Shown here in pieces: positions 27,267 to 37,445 of a stretch of DNA of 64,000 nucleotides. Position numbers and translations under genes: made by a program. Numbering within the stretch: the first letter of the stretch is position 1; every line of letters starts with the position of its first letter. This stretch comes from a bacterium. GTDB lineage: Bacteria; Krumholzibacteriota; Krumholzibacteriia; JACNKJ01. The stretch covers positions 27,578-91,577 of the forward strand of contig JAAEPZ010000512.1 of assembly GCA_024231955.1 (NCBI GenBank), written 5' to 3'. The notes under the pieces are model-generated. The model had not been told where the DNA came from and ran no database searches. It was given only the letters and a program-made list of their open reading frames with translations.

Positions 27267-29488
27267 TTCAGTTTGACCATCCGGCGCGTCAACGCGCCCG
27301 TGTCGCTTTCAAGCCGCACCAGATATACACCGGCGCTGAGGTCGCGACCTGCGTCGTTTTTGCCGTCCCAGGTCAGCCGGCTTTCACCCTCCAGTCTGGA
27401 GAGGGTGGTCAACTCACGCTGCAGCCTGCCGGCGACATCGTAGATTTTGAGACTGGCGGCGGCGGGCAGGGTCGACCCGAACCGGATCTCGGCGGCGTCG
27501 GTAAAGGGGCTGCAAGCCGTAAGACTGAGGTGGGGTGTGGCGCCCTCCCACACTTCGGACACGGCCGTCGACAGACCCTCTCCCAGCCAGGCCAGTGAGC
27601 GGGCGATGAAATCCTGCCGCACGGCATGGCCGGTAATGCCCTCGAGGCCAAAGCCGCAGAAGACCAGTTTGTAGTCACCCTCGTAGCGGAGACCGACCTT
27701 GCGCGTCGGCAGATAGGTGAAGATCTCCGTTGCTCCATTGACCGGTCGGATCTCATTGACCCAACCGGCGCTCATGCAGCTCTCCGGTCCGTTGAAACCG
27801 ATGGTGAGGCCGTCGGTGACGGGATCGCCGGCGACCCCATTCAGCTCCATGCCCGGTATGATATCGGTCTGGCGGACGAACTGGGCCCTCAGGTGGTTCT
27901 GCAGGAAGATCCGATCGTAGATATCGCCATAGCTGTGCAGAGCGGCTGCGATCTCTCCGCCGAGCATCAACATGCGCCCGCCGCCATCGAGATAACCCGT
28001 GATGGCGTCCTGCTCCTCCGGCGCGTAGGTGTCGACGAAACCCAGCTGACCCGAGTGCCAGAGAACCATGTCGTATTTCAGCAGATCCGCGGCCGTCAGC
28101 TGCTCGGCATTCTTGACATCGTGGTAGTGATAGGGTTCGCCGATCGCGGCCAGCACAGGTCGGATATACTCCTCCGTGGTGGAGAGGTTATCGTCATCCA
28201 CAAACAGCAGTGAAACGCGACCCAGGTCGAGCTGAAGGGTATCCAGCCAGGTCTGCCCTCCCGCCGCCTCTATGGTTAGCTGCAGCATAGCCGTCTCGGC
28301 GACGGAAGCCTGTTCGGAGATCTCGCAATAGTAGGGTGCGGCGTTGGCCGCCGATCCACCCCTCGGCAGATCGTCATAGGACGCCACACCCTGCAGAATA
28401 CTGACGTGGGGGGAGAGTGAACTCAGGGTTGCATTCACGGCGGTTTGATCCTGCCCGAGGACTCCATTGCGGAGAGTGACCGCCAGACCTATCGTCTCGC
28501 CCGGTTCGGCCCAGCAGTCACTGTCTCCGGAGACGCCCTCCACGGCATGCCTGACAATCTCGATCTCGTCGCCTGCATCGTAAAACACCTGCCAGCAATT
28601 ACGGGCAATCGAGCAGGTACCGTACTTGGCCCAGAAATAGCCGCCCAGATCACCCCAATCTTCGCCCCAGCTGTTCTTGACGAGCCAGGCACCCTCGCCG
28701 CCGCAGGCCGAGTCGTCCCATCCGGCGAGAACAACACCATGGTTGGGGTAACCAACCGAACCGGCATGCTCATAGCAGCCGGAGCCGTAGTCGGCCATGT
28801 CGTCGTAGACCATGAAACCGGAGGTGACGGCCGAGGTCATGATCGCCGTCTTGATGATATCCATATCATAGGGAAGTTCGCGCCAGTGGCTGGTGGTCGC
28901 CACAGGCGTGCAATCGCCGTCAGAGCACGGAATGGTATCAAGGGCTTGATAGGGGAAACAGGCTTCGGCGATGATCCCGCTCTCACGAGCGAACCACCAG
29001 GGGTACACTTCGTAGCCGCCGATGCAGCCGGTACCTTGAGCCAGACAGGAGACAATTTGCTGCTCGGAGAGATCAAGCTCCTCGCCGGTCGCCATCTTGA
29101 TTGCGGACTCCAGAGCGCCCAGAGAGCAGAAGGCCCAGCAGGCACCGCACGGCGACTGATTCTTGACGGGGGTCATCCCCCCGATATCGATCAGGCTGAA
29201 GATGGTGGGCAGATCCCGATTGACTTTGAATTCATTCAGATTGAATTGCTTCTGTTTACCATCATGGCCGATCGGCGGCTTGAGGCCGCACAGGGCCTGA
29301 AACTCCTCCGGCGTCAGGTCGCTTGTCCAGTTGTGCTTCTTCGTCCAGTCACACACCTGCTCAGTCGCCCCCTCCACATCATAACTCCGAATATCATCCT
29401 CAAGTGCGAGGGCAACCCCCGCAATGAACATCGGATTAATGATCACTAGCATCAGGAGAAAAGGAAACATTGCATGCAGGAACTTCAA
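27263..29488 (-). CDS. Secreted papain-family cysteine protease with GATase-like and sorting domains
   Basis: A 741-residue exported protease. I place the start at TTG 29488, which has GGGAGGT just upstream and yields a normal signal peptide (KFLHAMFPFLLMLVIINPM); the internal ATG at 29470 lacks both. The C1A domain is canonical: Q111 and C117 in NQSPCGACWAF, H250 in PNHGVVLAGW, N272 in VKNSWGEDWG. After a beta-rich segment comes a Rossmann-like domain reminiscent of class I amidotransferase/ThuA folds (LLFVDDDNLSTTEEYI, YDMVLWHSGQLG, GGRMLMLGGEIA), common in secreted proteases of FCB-type lineages. The end (FTDAAEIRFGSTLP, YDVAGRLQRELT, WDGKNDAGRDLSAGVYLVRL, RRMVKLK) is a type 9/FlgD-like sorting domain. 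It overlaps the next protease gene by 4 nt. Confidence 0.9.
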   Translation of the reverse strand: MKFLHAMFPFLLMLVIINPMFIAGVALALEDDIRSYDVEGATEQVCDWTKKHNWTSDLTPEEFQALCGLKPPIGHDGKQKQFNLNEFKVNRDLPTIFSLIDIGGMTPVKNQSPCGACWAFCSLGALESAIKMATGEELDLSEQQIVSCLAQGTGCIGGYEVYPWWFARESGIIAEACFPYQALDTIPCSDGDCTPVATTSHWRELPYDMDIIKTAIMTSAVTSGFMVYDDMADYGSGCYEHAGSVGYPNHGVVLAGWDDSACGGEGAWLVKNSWGEDWGDLGGYFWAKYGTCSIARNCWQVFYDAGDEIEIVRHAVEGVSGDSDCWAEPGETIGLAVTLRNGVLGQDQTAVNATLSSLSPHVSILQGVASYDDLPRGGSAANAAPYYCEISEQASVAETAMLQLTIEAAGGQTWLDTLQLDLGRVSLLFVDDDNLSTTEEYIRPVLAAIGEPYHYHDVKNAEQLTAADLLKYDMVLWHSGQLGFVDTYAPEEQDAITGYLDGGGRMLMLGGEIAAALHSYGDIYDRIFLQNHLRAQFVRQTDIIPGMELNGVAGDPVTDGLTIGFNGPESCMSAGWVNEIRPVNGATEIFTYLPTRKVGLRYEGDYKLVFCGFGLEGITGHAVRQDFIARSLAWLGEGLSTAVSEVWEGATPHLSLTACSPFTDAAEIRFGSTLPAAASLKIYDVAGRLQRELTTLSRLEGESRLTWDGKNDAGRDLSAGVYLVRLESDTGALTRRMVKLK

Positions 29489-30256
29489 GTTACCTCCCAC
29501 CGAAGTGGTATGGGGTGAGGTCGTGTGGTGTCTGCACAACGATAGCGAATCATGGGGGAAAGAGCCTTCGCCGGAGGTGATATGTTCCTTCTGATAACCT
29601 TCGGGATTGACATTCGGGGAAGCTCGGCTGGGTGACAATCCTAGCTAATGCCTTTGACGACTTTCACTTGTCGGGCTGACGCTCGCCCATGATCCGTTGT
29701 GCAGGATATCTGTGTTCGCTGGAGAAAACCGGTAGAAATCTGCCCCTGCCTGTGCTGGGCTGATGAGAAGAAGCTGGCCGCTCCCTTCGCACCGGGAAAA
29801 CTTCGGGAATTACGCTCTATTTGCCGATAGAACTGCTCGCCCGGCGCACCATTCATCCACCAGAAGGTTCAATGGCGACATATCCGGCCGCGGGAAGTGT
29901 CAGGTGTATAACTCATTGATAATTAACACTAAAGACAGCATATCCCAGACTCGATAGTCCCTTAGAGATCCCTGTGCGCAACATCTCGACATGAGGTGAT
30001 TGTCATGCCCGGGATTGGATGGAGGAATGCAGTCCCCACCGGATTCATTACATGATGCCGAGCAGCCTTCTTGCAGTTTGGAGTTCGACTTATCCGAAGA
30101 GGTGATCCACAACATCCACAAGACGGCAGGGCATCGAGACGGCCAACGTTCAGGGCGGAACCGCGTTGAAGAGGATCGTCAACCCGGGATCTTCAGCCAG
30201 GATCACGGAGCAACTGTGAACCGATGGACAGCGCACGCAGGAGGCTGAGACGATAG
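29489..30256. other. Long intergenic region upstream of hybrid kinase
   Basis: About 770 nt between divergent genes, the longest gene-poor stretch in the window. Several short frames exist (for example 30000-30248) but none has a family match, convincing composition or good initiation region. It must contain promoters for the protease pair and for the large kinase. AGGAGG at about 30239-30244 may be the kinase ribosome-binding site, although it lies 12 nt from the ATG. No hairpin with T-run or riboswitch-like fold was recognised. Confidence 0.4.
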
Positions 30257-33200
30257 ATGAAGACAGTTCAGGGAAACTCGAATTCGGGCACTACCACACT
30301 CAACTCCAGGGTAAGCCGTCGAGGAAAACTGCAGGCAAAGTTGCTGCTGTTGCTCCTCGGAGCGTCACTCATTCCACTGATCATCGTCAGCAGCATCAGC
30401 TACTTGACCGCAACCGCCAGCTTGCGCAAGGCCGCAAATGAATCGCTCTCCTCTACGGTCAACGCCAAAGCCGCATTCATCAGCAACTGGTTCCACTATC
30501 GATTCATCGATCTCAAAACCCAATCCGCCAGCACGGCGAACTCACGCTTTCTCACCCTCCTCAACGACGCGTACGGGCAGAGCGGAACGGATCTGGAGTC
30601 TTTCGTAAGAAGCGACTCCTGGAATCTCATTGCCGATGAGCACAATGATGATCTCATTAACTTCCGCAAGTACTTCCAGTATCACGACATCTTCCTGATC
30701 AATACCGAAGGGGATATTCTCTTCACCGTAATGTCGGAGAATGATCTGGGGCGCAATCTCTATAGTGGCGATTTGACCGGAACACTCTTTGCAGCGGCAT
30801 GTCGGAAAGCCTTCAGCACGGGCAAGGCGGCATTCTCGGATCTGGAATACTATGGACCCTCGCATAACAACGTGGCTGGATTCATCGTAAACGTCATTCT
30901 GGATGAGGACGGCGACAAAATCGGCCTGTTTGCCATCCAGATCACATCCGCACAGATCGACCACGCATTGGGGCAGGGGGGTATCTCCAAGACCCACAGC
31001 CATACCTATGTGGTCGGCTATTCGGATATGACACGGGCCGTCACACTCCGAACACCCATGCTTTCGGATTCCGATAGCGATACTGATCAGAGAGACCGCA
31101 TCCACAGCGACTATCTGAATCTGGTCGTCGAATCGGAACAGACGCGCAAGTGGACTTCAGAGTACCTGACTGACCGGAAAATGGAGGAGAATCATTCGGA
31201 CGAGACCTTCGCCTATACCAATCACCTCGGTGAACGGGTACTGGGCATCCACAGCAACATAGAGATCGCCGGTGTCCCCTGGGGAGTAATCGCCGAGATC
31301 CCGGTGGATGAAGCGTTTGCCGATAGCAACACTCTCCGCAATCTGGTGACCAGCCTTCTCGCGCTAACCGCCATCATCGTAATCATCGTGGCGATATTCG
31401 TTACCAGAGGAATCGTACGACCTATCGTCATACTCTCGAATGCCGCCAAGCGGGTCGCCAATGGCGACATCTCCCAGGGGATCATCAGCCGAACCAATGA
31501 TGAAATCGGCGAGCTGAGCGAGAGCTTCAACACGATGGTCGACAGCCTGCGGGATGCGGACGACACCCAGAAGCGGGAGAACTGGATCAAGACGGCGCAG
31601 ACGGAGATCGCCGAAGAGATGCGTGGGGAGCAAAGTATCGGTTCCCTTACGCGGAGGATCGTCACCTATCTGGCGAAGTATCTGAATGCCCAGGTCGGGG
31701 CCTTCTATCTGGTCGACAAACAGACACGTCTGGTTCCGACAGCCGGCTATGCACTCCCGGCCGGAAGGAATCTTACCCATGAATACGAGCCGGGAGAGGG
31801 GCTGGTCGGCCAGGCCGCCCTTGAGCAGGAACCGATACTCCTGACCGATGTGCCGCATGATTACATCACAATCAATTCGGCGCTGGGTGCAAGCCCACCG
31901 CGCAGCATCCTGGTCTGGCCGGTAATCCGCGACAACGTAGTCGAGGGGGTGATCGAACTGGGTTCGCTTGAGCTTTTCTCCAAAGACTGCTTATCGCTTC
32001 TTGAACTTGTTTCGGAGAGCATTGCGATCGGAATAGCGTCATCTCAATCCCGCCGTCTGCTGCAGAATATGCTCGAACAGAGCCAGGCGCAGTCCCAGGA
32101 GCTGCAAGCCCAGGCCGAGATCCTGCACAGTCGTGAAGAGGAGCTCAGGAAAACGAATCGCAGGCTGGCTGAAAAGACCGACCGGTTGGAGACCTCCGAA
32201 GAGACGCTGCGACAGCAGAGTAAGGAACTGCATATCTCCAATGAGGAGCTGCAGGAGAAAACCATATCGCTGGAGAAGCAGGCGACGTTGATCGAAAAGG
32301 CCAGACAGGAGCTGGAGGAGAAGGCACATGAGCTGGAATCATCCAGCAGGTACAAGTCCGAGTTCCTGGCCAACATGTCGCACGAACTCCGCACCCCCCT
32401 GAACAGCCTGCTCATCCTGGCCGGAGTCCTGGTTGAGAACGACGAGGGCAATCTGACACCAGGCCAGGTGAAATCGGCCACGATCATCAAAGAGGGTGGC
32501 GAGGAGCTGCTGACCTTGATCAACGATATCCTGGATCTGTCCAAGGTGGAATCGGGGAAAATGGAGGCCTTCGTCACTCAGGTCAACATTCAAGACATGA
32601 TCGAAGGTTTATCGCAGCAGTTCGCGCCTCAGGTGGAGTCAAAGGGGTTGACGCTTGCGGTCGAGGTCGCCAAGGATCTGCGGAAGATAATGGAGACCGA
32701 CGAACGGAAAGTAGTCCAGATCATCAGGAATCTGATGTCAAATGCCCTCAAATTCACCCACGAAGGCTCTATCAAGCTACAGGTGAAACGGCCCGAATCG
32801 GGTACTCGATTACCGAGGATATCCCTGACGCACAATTCAGCCATCGCCTTCTCGGTGGTCGACACCGGCATAGGGATCCCGAATGACAGCCAAAAGGCCA
32901 TATTCGAATCGTTCCAGCAGGCTGATGGTTCAACCAGTCGCCAGTATGGCGGCACCGGTCTGGGTTTGACCATCTCGCGGGAATTCGCGAAGTTGCTGGG
33001 CGGTGGGATAACACTGACGAGCCGGGAGGGTGAGGGGAGCACATTCACTCTGTATCTGCCGCTGAGTTCACGCCCCGAGGGGGAGTCGGCGGAACCGAGT
33101 CAATCATTGAGCGAGCCGGTGCATGAGAGATCCCTGCCGGAAACAGCTCGGCCTGATCCGGCCATAACGACAATTCATCTGCCGGATGATCGCCACAACA

Positions 33201-34393
33201 TGGATCCGGACGACAGAAGCATCCTGATCGTCGAGGATGACAAGAACTTCGCTCAGACCCTGATGGACCTGTGCGGCAGGGAGAATTTCAAGTGTCTGTC
33301 CGCGGAATCGGGCAAACAGGCGTTGCAGATGGCGATGGAGTACAAGCCCGATGCGATCCTCCTGGACCTCGGCCTGCCGGACATAGACGGGATGGTCGTT
33401 CTGGATGAACTCAAGGACAACATGACCACCCGTCATATTCCGATCTATGTTGTTTCCGGACGCGGCAAAGACGCGACCGCCATGATCAAGGGGGCGATGG
33501 GTTTTCTCACGAAACCCGTCTCCGTAAATGAGATCATTGAGGTGCTGAATGGGATCGGCAGGCTGCTGGACACATCAATCAAGCAACTCCTGATAATCGA
33601 AGATAACGACGATACCATTCAGCGGATCAATGACATCATCCAGATCGAGGGGGTCATGATCACCGAGGCAACCTCCGGAGAGGAGGGGTTGAAACAGATT
33701 CAGGATGGTGACTTCGACTGTGTCGTCATGGATTCCCATTTGCGGGGGATGAGCGGGTTCGATCTGCTGCGGACGCTCAAGACGGATTCCATCCGAATGC
33801 CCCCGACCGTGATCTATTCGGATAAGGAGTTGAGTCTGAGCGAGCAGGAGATATTGGAATCTTTCGGCTGCAGTATCCTGACCAGAGATGCGACCGAACA
33901 CGTACACCTGACGGACAAGGTCAGTCTGTTCCTGCACAGCGTCGAGTCGGCGCTGCCGGAGGGGCCGCGCCAGGCTATCCAGTCACTGCATGATCCGACA
34001 CCCGTGCTCAAGGGGAAGAAGATCCTCATCGTCGATGACGACATGCGCAACATCTACGCGCTCTCCAATATCCTGGAGAAATCAGGCATGATTGCGGTTC
34101 TCGCCGGAAACGGGCAACTGGCCATCGACCTGCTCGACAGAATGGATGACGTCGACCTGGTCCTCATGGACATCATGATGCCGGTCATGGACGGCTTCGA
34201 GGCCATGCGCCTGATCCGCAAAAACCCAAAGACCGCCGAGATCCCCATAATCGCCCTGACCGCCAAGGCCATGCCCGAGGACCGCAACAAATGTCTTAAC
34301 GCGGGTGCCGACGGTTACCTGTCCAAACCCGTCGACATCGATCGGTTGATGTCCATGCTCCGGGTCTGGAGTTCATCGAAAATACGAACGTAG
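30257..34393 (+). CDS. Large hybrid histidine kinase with three receiver domains
   Basis: A 1378-residue inner-membrane sensor kinase. Two membrane helices (LLLLLLGASLIPLIIVSSIS, ~30-50; ALTAIIVIIVAIFVT, ~372-387) flank a periplasmic dCACHE-type sensor of ~320 residues. A HAMP (RPIVILSNAAKRVANGDIS), a GAF domain (~450-595) and a long Glu/Leu coiled coil (~600-695) follow. HisKA carries H709 (FLANMSHELRTPL); the HATPase has NLMSNALKFTHEG, DTGIGIP and GTGLGLTISREFAKLLGG. REC1 (D1037, LLDLGLPDIDG) and REC3 (D1305, LMDIMMPVMDG) are canonical. REC2 (D1159, VMDSHLRGMSG) lacks the usual Lys-Pro (ILTRDA). Likely part of a multi-step phosphorelay; output partner unknown. Confidence 0.93.
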   Translation: MKTVQGNSNSGTTTLNSRVSRRGKLQAKLLLLLLGASLIPLIIVSSISYLTATASLRKAANESLSSTVNAKAAFISNWFHYRFIDLKTQSASTANSRFLTLLNDAYGQSGTDLESFVRSDSWNLIADEHNDDLINFRKYFQYHDIFLINTEGDILFTVMSENDLGRNLYSGDLTGTLFAAACRKAFSTGKAAFSDLEYYGPSHNNVAGFIVNVILDEDGDKIGLFAIQITSAQIDHALGQGGISKTHSHTYVVGYSDMTRAVTLRTPMLSDSDSDTDQRDRIHSDYLNLVVESEQTRKWTSEYLTDRKMEENHSDETFAYTNHLGERVLGIHSNIEIAGVPWGVIAEIPVDEAFADSNTLRNLVTSLLALTAIIVIIVAIFVTRGIVRPIVILSNAAKRVANGDISQGIISRTNDEIGELSESFNTMVDSLRDADDTQKRENWIKTAQTEIAEEMRGEQSIGSLTRRIVTYLAKYLNAQVGAFYLVDKQTRLVPTAGYALPAGRNLTHEYEPGEGLVGQAALEQEPILLTDVPHDYITINSALGASPPRSILVWPVIRDNVVEGVIELGSLELFSKDCLSLLELVSESIAIGIASSQSRRLLQNMLEQSQAQSQELQAQAEILHSREEELRKTNRRLAEKTDRLETSEETLRQQSKELHISNEELQEKTISLEKQATLIEKARQELEEKAHELESSSRYKSEFLANMSHELRTPLNSLLILAGVLVENDEGNLTPGQVKSATIIKEGGEELLTLINDILDLSKVESGKMEAFVTQVNIQDMIEGLSQQFAPQVESKGLTLAVEVAKDLRKIMETDERKVVQIIRNLMSNALKFTHEGSIKLQVKRPESGTRLPRISLTHNSAIAFSVVDTGIGIPNDSQKAIFESFQQADGSTSRQYGGTGLGLTISREFAKLLGGGITLTSREGEGSTFTLYLPLSSRPEGESAEPSQSLSEPVHERSLPETARPDPAITTIHLPDDRHNMDPDDRSILIVEDDKNFAQTLMDLCGRENFKCLSAESGKQALQMAMEYKPDAILLDLGLPDIDGMVVLDELKDNMTTRHIPIYVVSGRGKDATAMIKGAMGFLTKPVSVNEIIEVLNGIGRLLDTSIKQLLIIEDNDDTIQRINDIIQIEGVMITEATSGEEGLKQIQDGDFDCVVMDSHLRGMSGFDLLRTLKTDSIRMPPTVIYSDKELSLSEQEILESFGCSILTRDATEHVHLTDKVSLFLHSVESALPEGPRQAIQSLHDPTPVLKGKKILIVDDDMRNIYALSNILEKSGMIAVLAGNGQLAIDLLDRMDDVDLVLMDIMMPVMDGFEAMRLIRKNPKTAEIPIIALTAKAMPEDRNKCLNAGADGYLSKPVDIDRLMSMLRVWSSSKIRT

Positions 34394-34440
34394 AATCCCA
34401 GACGGCATGGCCCGGGCGGATTCGCCGGAGCTGCGGGACA

Positions 34441-37332
34441 CTACTCGTTGACGGAGCCCCGCTCCGTACTCGCCAATGCATCCCGAACATTGGTGGAGAG
34501 GGCCTGCAGCGAGAAGGGCTTCTGCATGAAGAGAACGCCCTCGTCCAGAACTCCGCGATGAGCAATGACATTCGAAGGATACCCCGACATGAACAGCAGC
34601 TTCAATTTCGGATAATGCCGCATCATGCGGGAAGCAAGCTCGCGACCGTTCATCTCGGGCATTACCACATCGGTCAACAGGAGATGAATCTCGCCGTCAT
34701 ATTCCCCGGCAATCTCCAGCGCCGTCTGCGGCGAGTTCGCAGCCAGGACCCTGTAGCCCAACTCCTCCAGCATCCCCTTGCCCAGATTCAGGATGATATC
34801 CTCATCCTCCACCAGCAACACGGTTTCGTGTCCGCGGTGAACCTGGTTGTTGGAGTCGTCCAATCTCTCCTGCTTGAAGGTTGCGATATAGCGGGGCAGA
34901 AATATCCTGAAGGTCGTCCCCTCCCCCAGTTCGCTGTATGCATTGACGAAACCCTCGTTCTGCTTGACGATGCCGTAAATGGTCGCCAGCCCCAGTCCGG
35001 TACCCTCACCGACCCCCTTGGTCGTGAAGAAGGGCTCCCAGATGTTCTGCAGGATCTCCCGGGGCATGCCGATCCCATCATCGGTTACGGCAAGCTCGAC
35101 GAACTCACCGGGCATGAAGCCGATATGATCGGCGCAATAGGCCTCATCCAGAATGACATTGCGGGTCTCGATGATGATCTTGCCCACGTCGTGGATGGCG
35201 TCACGGGCATTGACGCACAGGTTGGCCAGGATCTGATCCACCTGACCGGGATCGACACGGATACTCCAGAGACTGTCGCTGGGTAGCCAGGCGAGATCGA
35301 TATCCTCACCGAGAAGCCTCCGCAACATCTTGAGCATGCCGCCCACGATGTCATTGAGGTTCAGCACCTGCGGCGCGACCGTCTGCTTCCGGGCAAAGGC
35401 CAGCAATTGCCGCGTCAGATCGGCGGAGCGTTCGGCGGCCTTCCGAATCTCGTCGAGTTGAAGATGAAACGGATTCTCGACACCAACCTTGCCCTGCAGC
35501 AACTCGGTATGACCCAGGATAACCATGAGCATATTGTTGAAATCGTGCGCCACACCGCCCGCCAGACGACCGACCGACTCCATCTTCTGCGCCTGGACAA
35601 ACTGCTTCTGCAGCTTCTCCAGATCCTCCTCCGCAGATACTCTCTCGCTGATATCCTGCACAGTGACGATCAGGCGGACGACATTGCCGTCATCGTCTTT
35701 GATCGCCTCACCGATAGAATGAACATATACCGTCGAGCAATCCTCCATGATCAAACGATCGACGACATTCCACCCCTCGCCCAGGGCAACTCCCCGTTTC
35801 ACGTTGCCCAGATACCGATCCCGATCATCGGGGTGGAATACCCGGTCAAACATTGCGCGAGCGGACTCATTCGGTCTGACCCCGAATATTCTGTGCAGTT
35901 CATCCGAACCGGAGATCGTATCCGCAGCAACATCCAGCGCCCAGTGCCCCACCTTCGCCATCGCCTGCGCCTGGTTGAGGTGCTGCTTACTTTCCAGCAA
36001 CGCCAGTTCAGCCCTCTTGCGGTCCGTGATATCCCGACAGAACCCAATAAAGACATTGGGGACGCTCTGATCGTCTTTCAGCATAGAGACCGTCATCTGA
36101 CCGGGGAACGTCGAACCATCCTTGCGTCGGTGCTCCACCTCACCGCTACGGTGCTCGTTGCGGAGCACATCATTGATGAACGGCAGAACCACCCTCTCCA
36201 TCTCCGCAGGGGTGTGAAAGATGTTCAAATGACGCCCCACCAGTTCGTCAGCCGAATCGTAGCCGTGCATGCCGATCCAGGCCCGGTTGACATACTTCAG
36301 GACGCCCTCCGTGTTCGCGATCGCCACACCCTCCACCGTCTGCTCGACCATCGCCCCCAATTGCTCCAGCTCCTCCTTCACCCGGTACTCCTCGGTGACA
36401 TCCCGAAAAACCAGAACAACGCCGCTGATGGTCCCGTCGGGATGCTTGATCGGTGCGGCGGAATCGGCAATCTGCAGCTCCCTGCCATCCCTGGCGATAA
36501 GAATGGTGTGGTTGGCGAGGCCGAATATCTCACCCGTCGCCAGGACATTGGCGACGGGATTGACCACTATCTCGCGCGTGCGGTCGTTGATGATATGGAA
36601 CACGTCCGTAAGAGGTTCACCCTGTGCATCCGCAGCGGACCAGCCGGTCAGCTTCTCCGCCATGGGATTCACACTGGTGACATGCCCCCGGGTGTCGGTG
36701 CAGATAACCGCGTCACCGATTGAGTTGAGGATAGTGCGCAGGTTCTCTTCACTCTCCATCGCCGTCTGCAGCGCGACGCGTTTCTCCAGTTCCGCCTGAG
36801 CCTGCTCAGTGAACATTGCAGCCCATTCATCCAGGAACCCCATCATCTCCCGGAATTCCGCCTCGGTTTTGATCGGCACCTTGTCGAGTGCCGTCAGGTA
36901 GGCCTCCGTATCGTAGCCATATTTCTCGCTCTGCCTTTTGAACCGCTGCGGATCAGGTTCCACCAGGAGGATCTGCCCGGCCACCAGATTCGCGACGTGC
37001 ACACCCTTGATGATGATGGGAGAGGCGCCGAATACCAATCCGTTCTCACAGTGACAAGCTTCGAGCACCGTCTGCTCCTGCAGATCCGAGAGCATTTTCT
37101 CACTGCTGAGTCTGCAGAGTTTTGCGGAAGCGGGACAAGCTCGATGAAAATTGACGCAGATATCCTGCATGCCGGTACTGATCAGCAGGTCGAAGTCGGG
37201 GAGCGAGACGAGACCGATCGAGAAACCGGTAACGGCCGAAAAACGCCTGAACATCACCTGCATGTGGTCAGTGTTTACGAGGTCGGCGAACGGATACTTG
37301 CCCTCGACCAGGTTGATGCCTTTGGAATGCAT
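34441..37332 (-). CDS. PocR-PAS hybrid histidine kinase with C-terminal receiver
   Basis: A 963-residue protein without membrane helices, so a cytosolic sensor kinase. Residues ~15-175 form a PocR ligand-binding domain (FADLVNTDHMQVMFRRFSAV, CRLSSEKML, CHCENGLVFGASPIIIKG), followed by three PAS domains (ILNSIGDAVICTDTRGHV; QTVEGVAIANTEGVLKYVN; AMAKVGHWALDVAADTIS). The HisKA/HATPase core has H596 (GGVAHDFNNMLMVILGHTE), NARDAIHDVG and GTGLGLATIYGIVKQNEG, the nitrogen-type HPK4 class. A C-terminal receiver has D888 (LLTDVVMPEMNGREL) and KPF. PocR domains are known or proposed to bind small hydrocarbon or polyol-type ligands. It is convergent with the previous kinase, 47 nt apart. GGGGG precedes the ATG. 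Confidence 0.92.
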   Translation of the reverse strand: MHSKGINLVEGKYPFADLVNTDHMQVMFRRFSAVTGFSIGLVSLPDFDLLISTGMQDICVNFHRACPASAKLCRLSSEKMLSDLQEQTVLEACHCENGLVFGASPIIIKGVHVANLVAGQILLVEPDPQRFKRQSEKYGYDTEAYLTALDKVPIKTEAEFREMMGFLDEWAAMFTEQAQAELEKRVALQTAMESEENLRTILNSIGDAVICTDTRGHVTSVNPMAEKLTGWSAADAQGEPLTDVFHIINDRTREIVVNPVANVLATGEIFGLANHTILIARDGRELQIADSAAPIKHPDGTISGVVLVFRDVTEEYRVKEELEQLGAMVEQTVEGVAIANTEGVLKYVNRAWIGMHGYDSADELVGRHLNIFHTPAEMERVVLPFINDVLRNEHRSGEVEHRRKDGSTFPGQMTVSMLKDDQSVPNVFIGFCRDITDRKRAELALLESKQHLNQAQAMAKVGHWALDVAADTISGSDELHRIFGVRPNESARAMFDRVFHPDDRDRYLGNVKRGVALGEGWNVVDRLIMEDCSTVYVHSIGEAIKDDDGNVVRLIVTVQDISERVSAEEDLEKLQKQFVQAQKMESVGRLAGGVAHDFNNMLMVILGHTELLQGKVGVENPFHLQLDEIRKAAERSADLTRQLLAFARKQTVAPQVLNLNDIVGGMLKMLRRLLGEDIDLAWLPSDSLWSIRVDPGQVDQILANLCVNARDAIHDVGKIIIETRNVILDEAYCADHIGFMPGEFVELAVTDDGIGMPREILQNIWEPFFTTKGVGEGTGLGLATIYGIVKQNEGFVNAYSELGEGTTFRIFLPRYIATFKQERLDDSNNQVHRGHETVLLVEDEDIILNLGKGMLEELGYRVLAANSPQTALEIAGEYDGEIHLLLTDVVMPEMNGRELASRMMRHYPKLKLLFMSGYPSNVIAHRGVLDEGVLFMQKPFSLQALSTNVRDALASTERGSVNE

Positions 37333-37445
37333 ATCTTTGCCCCCATCCGAAATACTGTCGACGCCGATGCTATCGAATAACGGATTGCGATGCCGTAATG
37401 ATGGACCGTTCTATCAACCACCCCGCCGATCAAGGCGAGGCTCGC

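Noticed and set aside
30000..30248. An 82-codon frame just before the hybrid kinase
   Set aside because: No family resemblance. Its stop falls within the kinase ribosome-binding region and the composition is not convincing; noted only as part of the intergenic region.
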